Assembly (NCBI GenBank): GCA_022770365.1
Contig: JALEHU010000069.1
Span: 1 to 64,000 of the forward strand
Origin: Blautia sp.
Lineage (GTDB): Bacteria; Bacillota; Clostridia; Lachnospirales; Lachnospiraceae
Direction: 5' to 3'
Length of the DNA: 64,000 nt
The notes beneath the pieces were generated by a model. That model did no database searches. It was not told where the DNA came from and saw only the letters and a list, made by a program, of their open reading frames with translations. The translations under genes were made by a program, and so were the position numbers. Shown here piece after piece: positions 51,096-60,160 of this stretch (the stretch's first letter is position 1; the number at the start of each line of letters is the position of its first letter).

Positions 51096-51244
51096 TCGAT
51101 TACGAAGAGGAACTGAAGAAATTTGAGCCATGTCTGGATGTGACAGATGCTGAAAGTGCGATTTACGACCGGGAACTGACAGATATTCTGGACGTGCTTC
51201 AGGAAGTGCTCAGGGAAGCCAAGAGCAACAAACGCACAAGATAA
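51092..51244 (+). CDS. 50-aa acidic small protein overlapping the folC stop (ATGA)
   Basis: MIDYEEELKKFEPCLDVTDAESAIYDRELTDILDVLQEVLREAKSNKRTR; strong AGGAGG upstream; not in the supplied ORF track. Confidence 0.65.
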   Translation: MIDYEEELKKFEPCLDVTDAESAIYDRELTDILDVLQEVLREAKSNKRTR

Positions 51245-51256
51245 GGAGACATACGA

Positions 51257-52588
51257 ATGAATTGTATGAATTGCGGCGCGTACCTGATGGATATGGATCT
51301 GGATTATTGCCCTCACTGTGGGTGCAATGTGCTGATCCAGAAAAAGGTGGATTACCTGTCCAAGTGCTACTATAACCAGGGACTGGAAAAAGCCAGCATA
51401 CGCGATCTGTCAGGCGCGATTACCTGTCTGAAGCAAAGCCTTGCATATAACAAGCTGAACATACAGGCACGAAACCTGCTTGGCCTTGTGTATTTTGAGA
51501 CCGGGGAAGTTGTGGCGGCGCTCAGTGAGTGGGTCATCAGCAAGAATCTGCAGCCGACCAGAAATCTTGCTTCGGAATACATTGGCAAGCTTCAGGCAAA
51601 TCCCAACAAACTGGAAGCAATTAACGAGACGATTAAGAAATATAATCATGCCCTTTATCTTTGCAGGGAAGGACATGAAGATATGGCGGCTGTCCAGCTG
51701 AAAAAAATACTTTCCCAGAATTCCAAGCTGATCAAAGGATATCATCTTCTGGCGTTGATCCAGATTAAGGATGAGGAATGGAATAAAGCCCGCAGAACAC
51801 TGAAAAAAGCGATTCGTATTGATAAGACCAATACGACAACGCTGAGATTTTTGCGGGAAGTGGATGAGCGTACAGGTGTGACCACCAGACTTGAGAAACA
51901 GAAAAAGGGATTTTTCCGTTCAGATCCGGAAGAAAGGGATACGGATATATGGGGCAGTGATTATGCTGTCAGAACGCCTGTTTATAAAGAGAAATCCAGA
52001 ATTTCCCTGTTTTTCACTTTGATGGCAGGACTTGCTGCCGGAGCTGCAGCGTTCTGGCTCCTGGCGGTACCTGCGATCCGTCAGAATATATACCGGGAAG
52101 CGAACCGTCAGATCGTAAAATACAGTGAATCTCTGGTCAGTCAGGGAGCAGAGCTTACCAGAGCCCAGGGAAAAGCAGAAGAATCCGACAGTACTGCAGA
52201 AGCGGTGGTCAGACAGATTGAGGAAGAAAAGAAGAAAAGCAGCAGCTATGAAGCGCTGCTGAGTGCATATGCTTATCTTCTTCAGGAAGACTATGACAGT
52301 GCAGCGCTGAAGATCCAGAATGTCTATGAGGATTATCTCACAGAGGATATGTGGTCTATGTATAATGCTGTCTGCAGCGATACCGGTGTGTCCGGAATCC
52401 GCAGCGAAGATTCGGATGGGGAAAATCAGGATGACGGAAATTATGATGATGGCGGTTATGATGACGGAAGCTACGATGACGGAAATTATGATGATGGAAG
52501 TTATGACGGCGGAAGCTACGATGATGAAAGTTATTCTAATGATGGGAATTACGATGAATACAATGACTACAATGACTATGAAGGATAA
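51257..52588 (+). CDS. zinc-ribbon/TPR membrane protein with Asp/Tyr/Gly-rich tail
   Basis: MNCMNCGAYLMDMDLDYCPHCGCNV zinc ribbon, TPR-like helices, one TM segment, tail YDDGSYDDGNYDDGSYDGGSYDDESY. Confidence 0.8.
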   Translation: MNCMNCGAYLMDMDLDYCPHCGCNVLIQKKVDYLSKCYYNQGLEKASIRDLSGAITCLKQSLAYNKLNIQARNLLGLVYFETGEVVAALSEWVISKNLQPTRNLASEYIGKLQANPNKLEAINETIKKYNHALYLCREGHEDMAAVQLKKILSQNSKLIKGYHLLALIQIKDEEWNKARRTLKKAIRIDKTNTTTLRFLREVDERTGVTTRLEKQKKGFFRSDPEERDTDIWGSDYAVRTPVYKEKSRISLFFTLMAGLAAGAAAFWLLAVPAIRQNIYREANRQIVKYSESLVSQGAELTRAQGKAEESDSTAEAVVRQIEEEKKKSSSYEALLSAYAYLLQEDYDSAALKIQNVYEDYLTEDMWSMYNAVCSDTGVSGIRSEDSDGENQDDGNYDDGGYDDGSYDDGNYDDGSYDGGSYDDESYSNDGNYDEYNDYNDYEG

Positions 52589-52871
52589 CAGGATTTGAGC
52601 GACAGGAGTTCCATCTTTTTCGTCGGATTTGTCAGCTGATGCAGATAATGTTGTGAATAACTGATATAGATGTTACCATGAATAACAAATGAGGAACCTC
52701 GCAGAAGGGGATGTGCATGATGTGTACATCTCCTTTTTGTTGTACAGAATACGGAACCAGAGAAAGAATTTCTGCATAATCCGGCAGATTTCGGCAAAAA
52801 TAGAAAAAAGGAAAACAGTAAAATAGTAAAGCAGTATAACAAGAAAACAGGAACAAGAGGGGAGAATATCT

Positions 52872-53237
52872 ATGAATCCATTATTTGAAACAGAAGGCGC
52901 CTGTCTGACGATCCGGTTACCAAAGGAACTGGATCATCCGGCTTCAGACAGTATCAGGAAGGAAACTGACAGAATCATGAACAGAACTTATATAAAAACC
53001 ATCATATTTGATTTTGAGAAGACCGGGTTTATGGATAGTTCCGGAATTGGACTGATCATGGGAAGATACCGGGCACTGGGAATGCGCGGCGGGTGCATCC
53101 GTGCAGTACATGTGAACAGTCACATAAATAAACTGCTGCATCTATCCGGAGTGCACCGTTATATTGAAATCCGGAAACAGGAATTGGACCGTGAGAATCG
53201 GAAGCAGGAAGCAGACTGTGAAAAAATTGGAGAATAG
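52872..53237 (+). CDS. spoIIAA: anti-sigma F factor antagonist SpoIIAA
   Basis: STAS domain FDFEKTGFMDSSGIGLIMGRY; first gene of the spoIIA operon. Confidence 0.92.
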   Translation: MNPLFETEGACLTIRLPKELDHPASDSIRKETDRIMNRTYIKTIIFDFEKTGFMDSSGIGLIMGRYRALGMRGGCIRAVHVNSHINKLLHLSGVHRYIEIRKQELDRENRKQEADCEKIGE

Positions 53238-53251
53238 GAAGGGAGCATATT

Positions 53252-53677
53252 ATGGAAAATACCAATGAAATGAAAATTTTTTTTGACAGCAGACCTGTCA
53301 ATGAAGGTCTCGCAAGAGTGGCTGTGGCGGCTTTCTGCACGCAGCTGAATCCTACACTGGAAGAGGTGGCAGACCTTAAAACAGCAGTATCGGAGGCTGT
53401 GACCAACTGTATCATTCATGGTTACGAAGGAGAGATACATAAGATCGAGGTAGCCTGCAGACTGCAGGGAAGGGAACTCTTTGTGGATGTCACAGATGAA
53501 GGGGTTGGCATTCCCGATGTGGAAAAAGCAATGGAACCCATGTTTACAACAAAACCGGAAAAAGACCGTTCCGGGATGGGATTTACTTTTATGGAAGCAT
53601 TTATGGATGAAGTTTCCGTGGAATCTCAGGTTGGGAAGGGAACCACTGTGCACATGAAAAAAATCATCAGGAGGTAA
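53252..53677 (+). CDS. spoIIAB: anti-sigma F factor SpoIIAB
   Basis: ATPase/kinase: DLKTAVSEAVTNCIIHGYEG, VTDEGVGIPDVEKAMEPMFTTKPEKDRSGMGFTFME. Confidence 0.95.
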   Translation: MENTNEMKIFFDSRPVNEGLARVAVAAFCTQLNPTLEEVADLKTAVSEAVTNCIIHGYEGEIHKIEVACRLQGRELFVDVTDEGVGIPDVEKAMEPMFTTKPEKDRSGMGFTFMEAFMDEVSVESQVGKGTTVHMKKIIRR

Positions 53678-53679
53678 GG

Positions 53680-54396
53680 ATGGGGGATACTCTTGCCCTG
53701 ATCGGGCGTGCGCACCAGGGGGATAAAGAGGCAAGAGACACATTGTTTGAGGAAAATATAGGACTGGTCTACAGTGTGGCAAGACGATTTGCGGGACGAG
53801 GGGCAGAAATGGAGGATTTGTTTCAAATCGGGAGTATTGGCCTTCTTAAAGCAGTGGATAAATTTGACGTTTCTTTCCAGGTGAAGTTTTCCACATATGC
53901 GGTACCTATGATTGCAGGGGAGATCAAGAGATTCCTCCGGGATGACGGAATATTGAAAGTGAGCCGTTCTGTGAAAGAAAATCAGTATAAAATATTCAGG
54001 ATGCGGGAGCAACTGGAGCGTACCCTTGGCAGAGAACCTACTTTGCAGGAACTGTCTGATGGGCTGGATATGCCTGTTGAGGAAGTGATCCTGACTATGG
54101 AATCCCAGGCGGAGGTGGAATCTCTTCACAAGACGATTTATCAGGGAGAAGGAACAGAGATTTCTCTGATGGATAAGCTTCCGGAAAAAGAAAATCAGCA
54201 GGAAAAGCTTCTGAACCGGATCTTTCTGGAAGAGGTTCTGGGCGCTTTGGAACCAAAGGAACGTCAGCTGATTTACATGCGGTATTTTCAGGACATGACT
54301 CAGACGGAAATTGCGGACAAACTTGGTGTATCTCAGGTACAGGTATCCAGAATGGAAAAGCGTGTTCTGGGGAAAATTAGAAAAATGGACGGATAA
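53680..54396 (+). CDS. sigF: RNA polymerase sporulation sigma factor SigF
   Basis: DLFQIGSIGLLKAVDKFD, FSTYAVPMIAGEIKRFLRDDG; third gene of spoIIA. Confidence 0.95.
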   Translation: MGDTLALIGRAHQGDKEARDTLFEENIGLVYSVARRFAGRGAEMEDLFQIGSIGLLKAVDKFDVSFQVKFSTYAVPMIAGEIKRFLRDDGILKVSRSVKENQYKIFRMREQLERTLGREPTLQELSDGLDMPVEEVILTMESQAEVESLHKTIYQGEGTEISLMDKLPEKENQQEKLLNRIFLEEVLGALEPKERQLIYMRYFQDMTQTEIADKLGVSQVQVSRMEKRVLGKIRKMDG

Positions 54397-54410
54397 ACGG
54401 CGGATAAAAA

Positions 54411-54462
54411 AGAAACGCAGGGGAATCTTCTCTACAGAAAAGATTCTTCTGCGTTTCTTGAA
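54411..54462. terminator. terminator-like hairpin after sigF
   Basis: AGAAACGCAGgggAATCTTCTctacagaaAAGATTcttCTGCGTTTCTT. Confidence 0.7.
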
Positions 54463-54518
54463 GTTCCGTAGAAGATCAGGAATACAGTGTTGTATCTGAA
54501 AAGAGGAATAACAGGAGA

Positions 54519-55022
54519 TTATTTCGTGCAGTTTACCCTGGCATTTCCGAAAATCGTATGCTGATATTTGGAAAGTGCAGTAAGCAGTATCATACCGATC
54601 ACTCCGCAGGAAACAATTTCTCCAACGCCTACCGTGAGCATCATGAATGGAACAGGAAGATTGATTCCGTATCCATAGTACAGTACGAACGGCACGATGA
54701 CGGTATTTGCAGCAATCGGCGGGATTGGAGCAAGCCATTTGTTACTGCGCAGGCGGTAAGTAAAAACGGCACCGATGAGAGTTGCAATACTTCCAAAAAG
54801 GATGTCGATAGGAATTGCTCCGCCAAGGAAATTGGCAATGATACATCCCACAAACAGACCGGGAATGGCAGCGGGAGTGAAATAAGGCAGCACGGTCAGT
54901 GCCTCCGAAAAACGGATTTGAACTTCCCCGAAGCTAAGTGGTGCGAAGACAAGTGTCAGAACTACATAAATGGCCCCAATGGCAGCAGCCTGCACAAGAA
55001 ACAGAGTGTTTTTGTTTTTCAT
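54519..55022 (-). CDS. queT: QueT family transporter (queuosine precursor ECF S component)
   Basis: QAAAIGAIYVVLTLVFAPLSFGEVQIRFSEALTVLPYFTPAAIPGLFVGCIIANFLGG. Confidence 0.9.
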   Translation of the reverse strand: MKNKNTLFLVQAAAIGAIYVVLTLVFAPLSFGEVQIRFSEALTVLPYFTPAAIPGLFVGCIIANFLGGAIPIDILFGSIATLIGAVFTYRLRSNKWLAPIPPIAANTVIVPFVLYYGYGINLPVPFMMLTVGVGEIVSCGVIGMILLTALSKYQHTIFGNARVNCTK

Positions 55023-55039
55023 GATTCAATTCTCCTTTA

Positions 55040-55140
55040 GTTTTGTTTTACGAGTGGAAGGTCTCGAACACTCGATTCATTTAACGCCGGGAATCGGCGG
55101 CAAGCCCGAAAAGACCTTATTTTTATGGGCTTTATGCGGT
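55040..55140 (-). promoter_or_regulatory. structured queT leader, candidate pseudoknotted riboswitch
   Basis: Minus-strand helices AAGCCC/GGGCTT, AAGGTCT/AGACCTT (crossing), CGCCG-ATTCC-CGGCG with the loop complementary to a downstream GAAT. Confidence 0.5.
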
Positions 55141-55226
55141 TCATAGTGTAGCACAAAGCTTTATTAAAATCAAGGTCTGTCTGAAAAATTAGAGCTTACC
55201 GGAATTTGGGTAACTTGCTGCATGTC

Positions 55227-55769
55227 CTAAATGTTCAGCTTGTTAAAATCGATCGAAAAATCCGAATAGATCCCTGATTGTACGGAATCTGTAAATGAAT
55301 ATTCCAAAGTATCCTCTGATTCAAAGCTGTATACCATGATACGGTTTTTGTCCGAATCTACAATCCAGTATTCCCGTACACCTGCAGTTCTGTACTTAAA
55401 CAGCTTCGTGAAATAATCCATTCGCCTGCTGCCGGGAGAAACAATCTCAATAATCCAGTCGGGAGCACCGATGCATCCTTTATCGTTGAGTTTGTTACGG
55501 TCGCATATAACGCTTATATCTGGCTCGACATAGTTTTTATCGTTTTCATTCAGAAATACGGCAAATGGGGCGATATCGATTTCACAGGAGCCTCCTTTTG
55601 CATCAATGTAGTCTGCAATCATGCGGTACAGTGCTCCGGTTATTCTCTGATGCTTCCTTGACGGCGGAGCCATGTAGTAGATACGGCCGTCAATTAGTTC
55701 AGCTCTTGTACCTTCCGGGAGAGCGTAAATGTCTTCTGTGGTATAAAGCTTTTCTTGTGGTAACGGCAT
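55227..55769 (-). CDS. Uma2 family (DUF820) restriction endonuclease-fold protein
   Basis: EPDISVICD and GAPDWIIEIVSPGSRRMDYFTKLFKYRTAGVREYWIVD. Confidence 0.9.
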   Translation of the reverse strand: MPLPQEKLYTTEDIYALPEGTRAELIDGRIYYMAPPSRKHQRITGALYRMIADYIDAKGGSCEIDIAPFAVFLNENDKNYVEPDISVICDRNKLNDKGCIGAPDWIIEIVSPGSRRMDYFTKLFKYRTAGVREYWIVDSDKNRIMVYSFESEDTLEYSFTDSVQSGIYSDFSIDFNKLNI

Positions 55770-55854
55770 AGTGACACATCCTTTCTTGTAGAGTATTGGC
55801 AGAATGACAGGGACATCTGGTTCAAAGGAAAAGACAGCATCCGGAACCCGGCTT

Positions 55855-56232
55855 TTAAAGGTCCAGACTGGCAAAATCAATTTCCAAATGGTAAACGAAA
55901 ATGCGTTCTTTGCGGGGATCTACAATCCAGTATTCCCGGACACCTGCGTTTGCGTACAGGTTCAGCTTCAGAACATAGTCATGGCTTGAATTGCCGGGAG
56001 AGACAATCTCAATGATCCAGTCCGGGGCTCCGGTACAGCCACGGCAAGGATCGCCTTTGGATCTGATATACTCCCGGATTGTTCCGGAAAGCTCCATGAG
56101 TATGGTCTGATGGATCCTGGAGGGTGCAGCATGGTTATAAATCAGGTTCCCCTCAATCAGTTCCGCCCGGACATCCTCCGGCAAATTGTAATAGTCTGCT
56201 TCAGTGTAAAGTTTGGTTTGTGCTAACGGCAT
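55855..56232 (-). pseudogene. Uma2 family paralog with two in-frame internal deletions
   Basis: Aligns with 55227-55769 but lacks the EIDIAPFAVFLNENDKNYVEPDISVICDRNKLND segment and most of the region before the C-terminal IDF. Confidence 0.8.
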
Positions 56233-56276
56233 TATAAAGCCCCCTTTTCTGGTTATTGTATGCGCTGTGATAGGAA

Positions 56277-56525
56277 CTATTCTTTAGCAGCTGGTTGTGG
56301 GTTCCTCAAATCTGCAGTTGTGAGATATATTTTCTGCGTATCGTCCATTTCGAAAGCAAGCTGGCAGCCAACAAAATCAGCTATCATAATAAGTTCATCA
56401 GCAGAAAAACTCCCGCGTACAAATTTATTTCTCATGGCTTGTTCACTGATCCCGAAAAGACTGGCCAGTTCTTTATACTTTATTCCTCTCATACTGAGCA
56501 ATCCTTTTATCTTATCGCTTACCAT
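56277..56525 (-). CDS. putative HTH (Cro/C1-type) regulator
   Basis: MVSDKIKGLLSMRGIKYKELASLFGISEQAMRNKFVRGSFSADELIMIADFVGCQLAFE. Confidence 0.7.
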   Translation of the reverse strand: MVSDKIKGLLSMRGIKYKELASLFGISEQAMRNKFVRGSFSADELIMIADFVGCQLAFEMDDTQKIYLTTADLRNPQPAAKE

Positions 56526-56825
56526 TGCAGCACCTTCTTTCCTTTGGTTGAGTTCATTATACTTCACCAACAGGATCATTGCAATCAAAATGATATAAAA
56601 TGTAATCAAAAAGGTGTAATTATTAATTGATAATGTATGCAAAAAGATGTACAATATATTCATATAAGAAACAAACAAGGTCAAGCGTGGAAAGCAATGG
56701 GGGTTCTGATTCTGTAATGGAAAGATACAGAAATTATATCGAAAGAGACAATCAGAAGTATTATAAAATAAGCCCTTGTCAGATTGGCTACTCTGGCTTA
56801 AGAAATAAAAGATATTTGAATGGAA

Positions 56826-56863
56826 GGCTCTTCATCCCTCAGAAATGAGAGGTGAAGAGCCGC
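56826..56863. terminator. hairpin at the 3' end of the spoVA cluster
   Basis: GGCTCTTCAtccctcagaaatgagaggTGAAGAGCC. Confidence 0.65.
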
Positions 56864-56865
56864 GT

Positions 56866-57483
56866 TTATTTTTCCTGATGAAATCTGCCAGCATCTTCCC
56901 GGAGGGTGGTATTGATATTATCTTCATAGAGACGCATCTGCACCTGCATGGGTGTCGGATCGGAGGTGATCTTCTTTTTTCCGAAATGGTTGAAGAAAAA
57001 CAAAATCCCAACGCCCAGTCCGACAGAGTAGGAAATTTCCAGTATGGTAAAGCCGCTGGAGGTGTGACCGGTAACCTGCGTATAAATCCGGCTGAATAAC
57101 GTTCCAATATCTACATCGTTATTAAATGTCATAATGGAAAAAGCTCCTCCAAAAAAAGAAATCAGACATACTACCGTGATTTTTAGCAGACGCCAGAGAG
57201 GATTGGGGCATTTCCCTGTGTCGTATGTCAGGATAAAATCCGGCTGACCGAGAGGAACGATTTCAAGTTCCGGCTCTTTTTTCTGGATGAGATCCACCAG
57301 ATCCATGACGGACATAACATAACGTCCGGGTTTGTCGGGATCAAGAGTTATAACTGGTATGACACGGACCCGGTGGAGTATTTCCGGTTCATTGCAGGAA
57401 AGTCTGGCAATGTCCTGAAGACAGATATGAGGCTGCTGAACCATAATGTTATCGTCAATCTGCAGATATAGAATTCCGCTCAT
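56866..57483 (-). CDS. spoVAA: stage V sporulation protein AA
   Basis: SIMTFNNDVDIGTLFSRIYTQVTGH...ISYSVGLGVGILFFFNHFGKKKITSDPTPMQVQMRLYE resembles SpoVAA. Confidence 0.88.
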   Translation of the reverse strand: MSGILYLQIDDNIMVQQPHICLQDIARLSCNEPEILHRVRVIPVITLDPDKPGRYVMSVMDLVDLIQKKEPELEIVPLGQPDFILTYDTGKCPNPLWRLLKITVVCLISFFGGAFSIMTFNNDVDIGTLFSRIYTQVTGHTSSGFTILEISYSVGLGVGILFFFNHFGKKKITSDPTPMQVQMRLYEDNINTTLREDAGRFHQEK

Positions 57484-57484
57484 C

Positions 57485-57841
57485 TTATTCCCTCATTTTT
57501 GGTTTGCATACCAGACTTGCAATATAAGAAAAAATCAGTGCCGCAGAAACACCTACCGCACAAGCGGTGAATCCTCCTGTAAAAAGTCCGATAAATCCGT
57601 CTTTGTCTATGGCTTTTTTCATTCCTTTCCACAAAACCTGGCCAAATCCAAGAAGCGGAACAGACGCCCCTGCTCCGGCATAATCAGTAAGCGGCTGGTA
57701 AAGGCCGACAGCACTTAAAACCACACCGGAACAGACGAGAAGCACCATGACTCTGCCCGGCATAAGTTTGGTTCTGTCAAGCAGAATCTGAACGAGGGCA
57801 CAGATCAGTCCGCCGACCCAGAATGCATTAAAATAATCCAT
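57485..57841 (-). CDS. spoVAE: stage V sporulation protein AE
   Basis: VGGLICALVQILLDRTKLMPGRVMVLLVCSGVVLSAVGLYQPLTDYAGAGASVPLLGFG. Confidence 0.93.
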   Translation of the reverse strand: MDYFNAFWVGGLICALVQILLDRTKLMPGRVMVLLVCSGVVLSAVGLYQPLTDYAGAGASVPLLGFGQVLWKGMKKAIDKDGFIGLFTGGFTACAVGVSAALIFSYIASLVCKPKMRE

Positions 57842-57856
57842 GTGTATGACCTCCGT

Positions 57857-58930
57857 TTATGAAACCTGTTTTTGTTCGATAACGACAGCATGTGCAATTC
57901 CGGCCACAGGAGTACCTTCGTTGAAACTGACTTTGGACAGCATGGCACCTGTTGGAACAAATAAGATTCTTTTCCATTTCCCGGACAGAATATTGGGAAG
58001 CAAATGTGCACACAGCACAACGGCTGCACATCCGCATCCGCTTCCTCCGGAATGGGTATCCTGTGCCTGGCTGTCAAAAATAAGCATGCCGCAGTCCTGA
58101 TGAACCTGACGGATATCAACATTTTTTTCGGAAAGAAGATCCAGAAGGATTTTCTGACCGATGCTTCCGAGATCGCCGGTGACAATGGCATCGTAATCAG
58201 AAGGCGTCCGCCCAAAGTCGAAAAGATGCTGATAGATGGTATCGCAGGCAGCCGGTGCCATACATCCGCCCATATTCAGCGAATCCTTCAGTCCGAAATC
58301 GACCAGCCTTCCGGTGGTGATTTCGGTAATGGCAGCGCAGCAGCGGCCTTTTCGAAGCGGCATGGAATCACCCTCAGAGCGAAAAGACGGAGGCTGTGTT
58401 CCGAGAACGCAGGCGCCGCTTCCGGTTACTGTCCAGGTGGAAGAGAGGGGACGCTGGCATCCGTATCCCAGAGGATAACGGAATTCTTTTTCCGCACTGG
58501 CAAAATGACTGGAAGTGGCACAAAGGATATGATCTCCATAATCCGCAGCTGCCGCCATTGCACCGAGAGAAAGAGATTCTCCCATTGTGGAACAGGCTCC
58601 GTATAAACCGTAAAAAGGGATTCCCATTTCTGCGATTCCAAAAGAAGAAGCGATGGACTGTGCCAGCAGATCTCCTGCAAATACCATACGAATTTCTTCT
58701 GGCTTCAGACCTGCTTTTCCGATCGCGAGAAGAGCGGCCTCTTTCTGCATGGTGCTTTCGGCAGTTTCCCAGGTATCGGTTCCGAAGAGCGGATCTTCAC
58801 AAATCATGTCAAAACAGTTTCCAAGCGGTCCTTCGCCTTCTTTTTTTCCTGCAATGGATGCAGCGCTCTGAATATATACAGGCTTTTCCAGAGCGATGCT
58901 GGAAGTTCCCTGTTGTTTTCGTAAATTCAT
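57857..58930 (-). CDS. spoVAD: stage V sporulation protein AD
   Basis: Thiolase-like fold; IFAGDLLAQ-type, GLYGACSTMGESLSLG, DYDAIVTGDLGSIG. Confidence 0.95.
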   Translation of the reverse strand: MNLRKQQGTSSIALEKPVYIQSAASIAGKKEGEGPLGNCFDMICEDPLFGTDTWETAESTMQKEAALLAIGKAGLKPEEIRMVFAGDLLAQSIASSFGIAEMGIPFYGLYGACSTMGESLSLGAMAAAADYGDHILCATSSHFASAEKEFRYPLGYGCQRPLSSTWTVTGSGACVLGTQPPSFRSEGDSMPLRKGRCCAAITEITTGRLVDFGLKDSLNMGGCMAPAACDTIYQHLFDFGRTPSDYDAIVTGDLGSIGQKILLDLLSEKNVDIRQVHQDCGMLIFDSQAQDTHSGGSGCGCAAVVLCAHLLPNILSGKWKRILFVPTGAMLSKVSFNEGTPVAGIAHAVVIEQKQVS

Positions 58931-59397
58931 ACAAACACTCCTATCGCTTTGAGAATATAGTAAATCAGTCCGAGAATCCAGGAACTCATAATCCCGTATA
59001 GAATAACAGGTCCCGCAATGGTAAAGATTTTGCACCCGATTCCGAAAACCTGCCCTTCTGCTTTGTATTCAATTGCAGAGGCGGCTACGGAATTGGCAAA
59101 ACCGGTGATGGGAACCAGAGCTCCTGCTCCGCCGAATTTTCCGATTTTCGGATACAGATTCAAACCTGTTAAAATGACGCTTAACAGAATCAGGATCATG
59201 GAACACCAGCTTCCAGCCATTTCCTGGTCAAGTCCTCTGCTTTTGGCAAAATTGAGGATGAATTGTCCGATTACGCAGATGAGACCGCCTGTCAGGAATG
59301 CTTTTGCCATATTTCGGGGCAGACTGTGTGTGGGGGTGATTTCTTTGACATATTTTTCGTATTCTTTTTGTTTTTGCTTTTGCTGCTCTGTTGCCAT
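58927..59397 (-). CDS. spoVAC: stage V sporulation protein AC
   Basis: AFLTGGLICVIGQFILNF...GKFGGAGALVPITGFANSVAASAIEYKAEGQVFGIGCKIFTIAGPVILYG. Confidence 0.95.
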   Translation of the reverse strand: MATEQQKQKQKEYEKYVKEITPTHSLPRNMAKAFLTGGLICVIGQFILNFAKSRGLDQEMAGSWCSMILILLSVILTGLNLYPKIGKFGGAGALVPITGFANSVAASAIEYKAEGQVFGIGCKIFTIAGPVILYGIMSSWILGLIYYILKAIGVFV

Positions 59398-59606
59398 CGT
59401 AACGGTCCTTTCGTTACTGCACACATTTTATAATTCCGGTGAACAGTAATGTCCTTTCTTTTATCGTTTCCTTAGTCTGTGAAAAAAATCAGCGGAATAT
59501 ACATTCTTGCTTTGACTTTTTGTCTGTCTGTCCGTATAATAAGAAAATAGCGGCAAAAATCAGCATTATTGTCAGCTGCATTGATAAATCAGCCGCAGAA
59601 TCGGTT

Positions 59607-60023
59607 TTATTGCCAGCCCTGATAATAATACAGCAGACTGCCGGCTGTTTTTCCAAGGGCTATGCAGATGATTACCAGCGGCAGACCTTCTGTGAAACGG
59701 ATTCTTCTGGAAAAAATGGGAAATACATCTGCAATCTCTGCAAGTGCAAGAATCCATCCGCCGAGGAAGATGCCGGAAAATATTCCATAAAGGATTAAAA
59801 AAGGTGTACCAAGGGGGAGTGTGATCTTGTAAAGATAAAAGAGATTTCCTAGAACGGTTCCCCAAAAAGTAACATCTTCATAAAGGAGCATATGTTCCGC
59901 AGTATGTGTAATTCCGGCATATCGTGGAATAATAGAAAGACCGATCATAAGACCGGTAACGCCTCCTGCTATGATGAATCCGGCACACAGGCCTGTAAAA
60001 GCCAGAATTATCTGCTGCCACAT
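59607..60023 (-). CDS. spoVAB: stage V sporulation protein AB
   Basis: GFIIAGGVTGLMIGLSIIPRYAGITHTAEHMLLYEDVTFWGTVLGNL. Confidence 0.88.
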   Translation of the reverse strand: MWQQIILAFTGLCAGFIIAGGVTGLMIGLSIIPRYAGITHTAEHMLLYEDVTFWGTVLGNLFYLYKITLPLGTPFLILYGIFSGIFLGGWILALAEIADVFPIFSRRIRFTEGLPLVIICIALGKTAGSLLYYYQGWQ

Positions 60024-60160
60024 AAAAATTCCTCCTTTGTCTGAATGTGGATATAGTATGTGGAAGCTCTGGAAAAATTATACGGAATTCGAAAAAATGT
60101 ATGAAGAACTGTACATTTTTCATGGCAGATAGTATAATGAGGAAGCTAGGAGGGTTGCAT

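Noticed and set aside
56627-56848. 73-aa ORF downstream of the HTH gene
   Set aside because: No recognisable domain, weak start context, AT-rich intergenic sequence.
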